Shown here: positions 4,709 to 7,187 of the stretch, piece after piece
Layout of the letters: each line of letters starts with the position of its first letter
Position numbering within the stretch: the first letter of the stretch is position 1
NCBI GenBank assembly: GCA_028711675.1
Contig: JAQTRT010000166.1
Location: 1 to 7,187, forward strand
DNA: 7,187 nucleotides
Reading direction: 5' to 3'
From: a bacterium
GTDB lineage: Bacteria; Spirochaetota; JAHITG01
Made by a program: the position numbers and the translations under genes
Notes under the pieces: model-generated
The model's input: only the letters and a program-made list of their open reading frames with translations
Database searches by the model: none
Told to the model about the DNA's origin: nothing

Positions 4709-6448
4709 AGCAGAGAAAGACCTTTTATTTTATTCCTTCCCCAGTATTCTCATCGGATCGGCTTCGGCCACCTCAAACGGAGCCAGGCTTTATCCTCCAT
4801 CCTGGCCCGGGATTTTAAGACGCTGATCCTTCCTTATCCCCTGCATAAAGAAGATGAAAAGCATTTTCAAGATCCCCGTCTGAAGTATATCGTGCTGGAC
4901 CACCGTTATTACAGCAAGACTGATGTAAAAAGATTATCCGCATTTTCCGGCCTGGTCCTGATCGATTCCCCCCAAACCTTTCATACGAAGAAAAAAGCCG
5001 TTTACATCAATTCTTCCACTCCTATCCAGTATAAATTCCTGAGACCAAACCAGTTCCTTTACACAGGCCTGACCTGCCTTCCCCTGGCTCCCCTGCTCCG
5101 GGAGCATCTTAAAAAAAAGGATTTTGGCGGCAAAGGGATTTTCATCGGATTCGGGAATACAGACCCTAACGAATTGAGCCTGAAGGCGCTCAAATACCTG
5201 GAACAGGCAGGCATCCGGAAAGCTGTCACATTGAACATCGGCGGTCACTTTAAGCCGGGATATAAAGTACAGCTTAAGGAGTATATTAAAAAAAATTTCC
5301 CGGGCTGCGTCATCACGGAAAATGTAAAGAGTATCATCCCTCATCTCTTCAGGAACGGATATCTCATCACGTCATTCAGCATAACAGCCCTGGAAGCCAT
5401 GATGATGAATAAAAAAACAGCTCTTCTGAACCATTCCCCTTATCACACTTTCCTGAGCAGGCGTTTTAACCGGCTCTTTTACCTGGGTACGTACCGGCGT
5501 ACACCCGGCTTTCTGGTCCGGAAACGGCTAAAAAAATTCTTTGCTTCCTTTTCCCCCCTGCCTGTCCGTTCGTCCGGTTTTATTTCCAACAACCAGAACC
5601 TGGTCCGTATTTTCCGGAGTTCCGGCTCCCCTGGACCGGTCACCCGATGCCCGGTTTGCGGTTCCGGTAAAATCCAGACCGTGCTCAGGGAACACCGCAG
5701 ACAGATGAACCACTGCGCTTCATGCCGGTCCAAGTTCCTGGACCCGGGGAAGGGGGAAAGAAAGCGGCCGAGATACACAAAAAATTATTTCCAGGATGAA
5801 TACAAGGACCAGTACGGGAAGACCTATCTCGAGGACAGGGAGAACATCACACGGCTCAGCCGGGAGCGTTTGGGTCTCATGGCAGGCCTTATGCCGGAAG
5901 GTGTATCAGAAAAAAAACTCCTGGATATCGGCTGCGCTTTTGGTTTTTTTCTTGAGGAAGCCGGAAGAACGGGATACCGGACGTACGGGATCGAGATAGA
6001 AAAAAAAGCAGCGGAGTATGCTAAAAATGTCCTTAAATTAAATGTCATCCAGGGAGACTTTCTCTCCCGGGTCTTCAAGGATAAATTCGATGTCATGACC
6101 TTCTGGTATGTCTTCGAGCATTTCAGCCAACCGGACAGGATCATGAAGAAAGTAACATCCCTGCTCACACCGGACGGGTGGCTCTGCCTCTCCCTCCCCA
6201 ACGGGGACGGCCCTTTCTACCGGTATAACAGGCTGGAATGGCTCCAGAGACATCCTGATGACCATTACTTCGACTACTCTGTCAAAGGCCTGAAGCTTTT
6301 CCTGGCCGGGTACGGACTGAAGCTTAAAAAGAAAAGGATAACAGGATTTCATCCTGAACGCTATATCGGCCTTCCGGCCTTTCTGAGACCTGTCTGGAAG
6401 GTCCTGCATCAGGGCGATACAATGGAATTATATTTTAATAAATCATGA
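4706..6448 (+). CDS. PseG-like glycan domain fused to zinc ribbon and SAM methyltransferase
   Basis: A 580-residue three-part protein. Residues 6-265 resemble the GT-B fold of PseG-type UDP-sugar hydrolases and related glycosyltransferases: an opening glycine/histidine loop RIGFGHLKR (17-25, with H22 where PseG has its catalytic His), IFIGFGNTDP (145-154) at the start of the second half, and ITSFSITALEAMMMNKK (221-237) like the PseG sugar-nucleotide site. Residues 315-340 form a zinc ribbon, C315/C318 and C337/C340. Residues 360-555 are a class I methyltransferase: motif I LLDIGCAFGFF (405-415), acidic E430 for the ribose, FDVMTFWYVFEHF (461-473), and TPDGWLCLSLPN (488-499). No signal peptide is seen, so it should be cytoplasmic. 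A role in making or methylating a nucleotide sugar or surface glycan is inferred; exact substrates are unknown. The GTG start is one base after the DUF3006 stop. Four A8 tracts lie in the gene. Confidence 0.78.
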   Translation: MSRERPFILFLPQYSHRIGFGHLKRSQALSSILARDFKTLILPYPLHKEDEKHFQDPRLKYIVLDHRYYSKTDVKRLSAFSGLVLIDSPQTFHTKKKAVYINSSTPIQYKFLRPNQFLYTGLTCLPLAPLLREHLKKKDFGGKGIFIGFGNTDPNELSLKALKYLEQAGIRKAVTLNIGGHFKPGYKVQLKEYIKKNFPGCVITENVKSIIPHLFRNGYLITSFSITALEAMMMNKKTALLNHSPYHTFLSRRFNRLFYLGTYRRTPGFLVRKRLKKFFASFSPLPVRSSGFISNNQNLVRIFRSSGSPGPVTRCPVCGSGKIQTVLREHRRQMNHCASCRSKFLDPGKGERKRPRYTKNYFQDEYKDQYGKTYLEDRENITRLSRERLGLMAGLMPEGVSEKKLLDIGCAFGFFLEEAGRTGYRTYGIEIEKKAAEYAKNVLKLNVIQGDFLSRVFKDKFDVMTFWYVFEHFSQPDRIMKKVTSLLTPDGWLCLSLPNGDGPFYRYNRLEWLQRHPDDHYFDYSVKGLKLFLAGYGLKLKKKRITGFHPERYIGLPAFLRPVWKVLHQGDTMELYFNKS

Positions 6449-6466
6449 GGCCGGAACTGCAGGAAA

Positions 6467-7187
6467 TCAGCGGTATAATGATATCTTGATATATTTGTCG
6501 ATCCCGGCGCCTTTGACCCACAGGACATACACTTCACTTGAGACCTTTTTCCCGTCCTTGTCCTTATAATCCCAGATACAGGTATTGAATCCGGGCAGGA
6601 CCTGTTTTTTGATCTCCCTGATCCTGCGGCCGATCCGGTTATACACCGTGCAGGTCACTTCCCCGGCCTTCTGAGCTTCGAACATGACGGTTACGGAACC
6701 GGTCTGGTCCATATTCCGGAAAGAATTATCGACACGCACGTCTCCGCTGCCGCTGAGCTGAACGTTGTTCACGGAAACAGCCAGGTCGATCTCCTTCTCT
6801 TCGCCCACATCCTTATAGTCATAGGGTTTTATTTTCAATTTAACGTCATTCAGGACCTTTTCTCCCAGGTCCTTTATAGAATCCCAGGTAAAAACATACT
6901 CGATCCCCTGGGTCCTGTTCTCTATCTCTTCCCTGACCGTGGCGCCCTGCCATTCGATACCGGCAGCCGGGCTCTGGAAATAGAACATATACTTGATGTT
7001 ATCATTGTCCTGGTCATTCACCCTGACCTTGACCTGTATGTCTCCGCGCTGATATCCCCCGGCCGTATCGGTTATCCTGATATATTCAACCACGGGAATG
7101 GAATTGGCAAGGGATTTTATCCTGTTCGTATTACCGTTCACCGGCAGGCCCGTGGGTATGGTTACCATACCCGAGTTGGTCCCTTTG
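6467..7187 (-). CDS. Exported Ig-like protein with FlgD-like C-terminal domain, 5' end missing
   Basis: The frame is open to the right edge of the window, so the true start lies beyond it; the ATG at 7168 is internal. About 239 residues are visible. Counting from that ATG, residues 28-134 are an Ig/fibronectin-like beta domain with the recurrent pattern GDIQVKVRVNDQDNDNIKY, GIEWQGAT, YVFTWDSIKDLGE and VKLKIKPYDYKD. This pattern repeats in large surface proteins of FCB-type bacteria. Residues 157-233 match the FlgD Ig-like or C-terminal target fold: VTVMFEAQKAGEVTCTVYN, IGRRIREI, LPGFNTCIWDYKDKDGK, EVYVLWV. Such domains end secreted or surface-anchored proteins. It is probably the end of a larger exported adhesin or enzyme; the catalytic or binding part is not visible. 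It converges with the fusion gene, 18 nt apart. Confidence 0.8.
   Translation of the reverse strand, partial: KGTNSGMVTIPTGLPVNGNTNRIKSLANSIPVVEYIRITDTAGGYQRGDIQVKVRVNDQDNDNIKYMFYFQSPAAGIEWQGATVREEIENRTQGIEYVFTWDSIKDLGEKVLNDVKLKIKPYDYKDVGEEKEIDLAVSVNNVQLSGSGDVRVDNSFRNMDQTGSVTVMFEAQKAGEVTCTVYNRIGRRIREIKKQVLPGFNTCIWDYKDKDGKKVSSEVYVLWVKGAGIDKYIKISLYR

Overview
The window looks like one end of a metagenome-assembled contig from an uncultured bacterium of moderate GC. The first 15 bases are Illumina adapter, so position 1 is an assembly edge. Strong AGGAGG-type ribosome binding sites and sigma70-like TTGACT/TATAAT promoters argue against Bacteroidota proper, which use a different promoter and usually lack such sites. 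The gene families (DUF1844, MoxR/DUF58, a small mS38-like basic protein, an Ig-like protein with a FlgD-like C-terminus) fit an FCB-like or other candidate-phylum lineage. The phylum itself cannot be fixed from this sequence.

Left part (16-2483, minus strand). This is one compact operon, read right to left: a DUF1844 protein, a 30-residue very basic protein with an excellent ribosome binding site (1899-1991), a MoxR-type AAA+ ATPase, and a DUF58/von Willebrand-like protein cut off by the contig edge. MoxR and DUF58 proteins normally work together in assembly or activation of other proteins. The tiny gene resembles the AURKAIP1/COX24 (mS38/bS22-like) ribosomal family.

Middle (2529-3372). A gene on the minus strand encodes a small exported lysine-rich protein built of 11-residue repeats. 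It is followed by a hairpin and preceded by a leader of about 215 nt that holds an orphan Shine-Dalgarno sequence and several inverted repeats. Next comes a REP-like palindromic repeat, placed between two divergent promoters that share the same -35, -10 and 16-bp spacer length.

Right part (3407-6448, plus strand). A tight operon carries serC (phosphoserine aminotransferase), a DUF3006 protein, and a 580-residue fusion of a PseG-like nucleotide-sugar hydrolase/GT-B domain, a four-cysteine zinc ribbon and a SAM methyltransferase. The fusion suggests surface-glycan or glycoconjugate modification. At the right edge a convergent minus-strand gene, missing its 5' end, encodes the C-terminal part of an exported Ig-like protein ending in a FlgD-like beta domain.

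No rRNA, tRNA, CRISPR array or insertion sequence was seen. The points most worth following are the 30-residue gene, the three-part fusion protein, and the repeat protein with its long structured leader.
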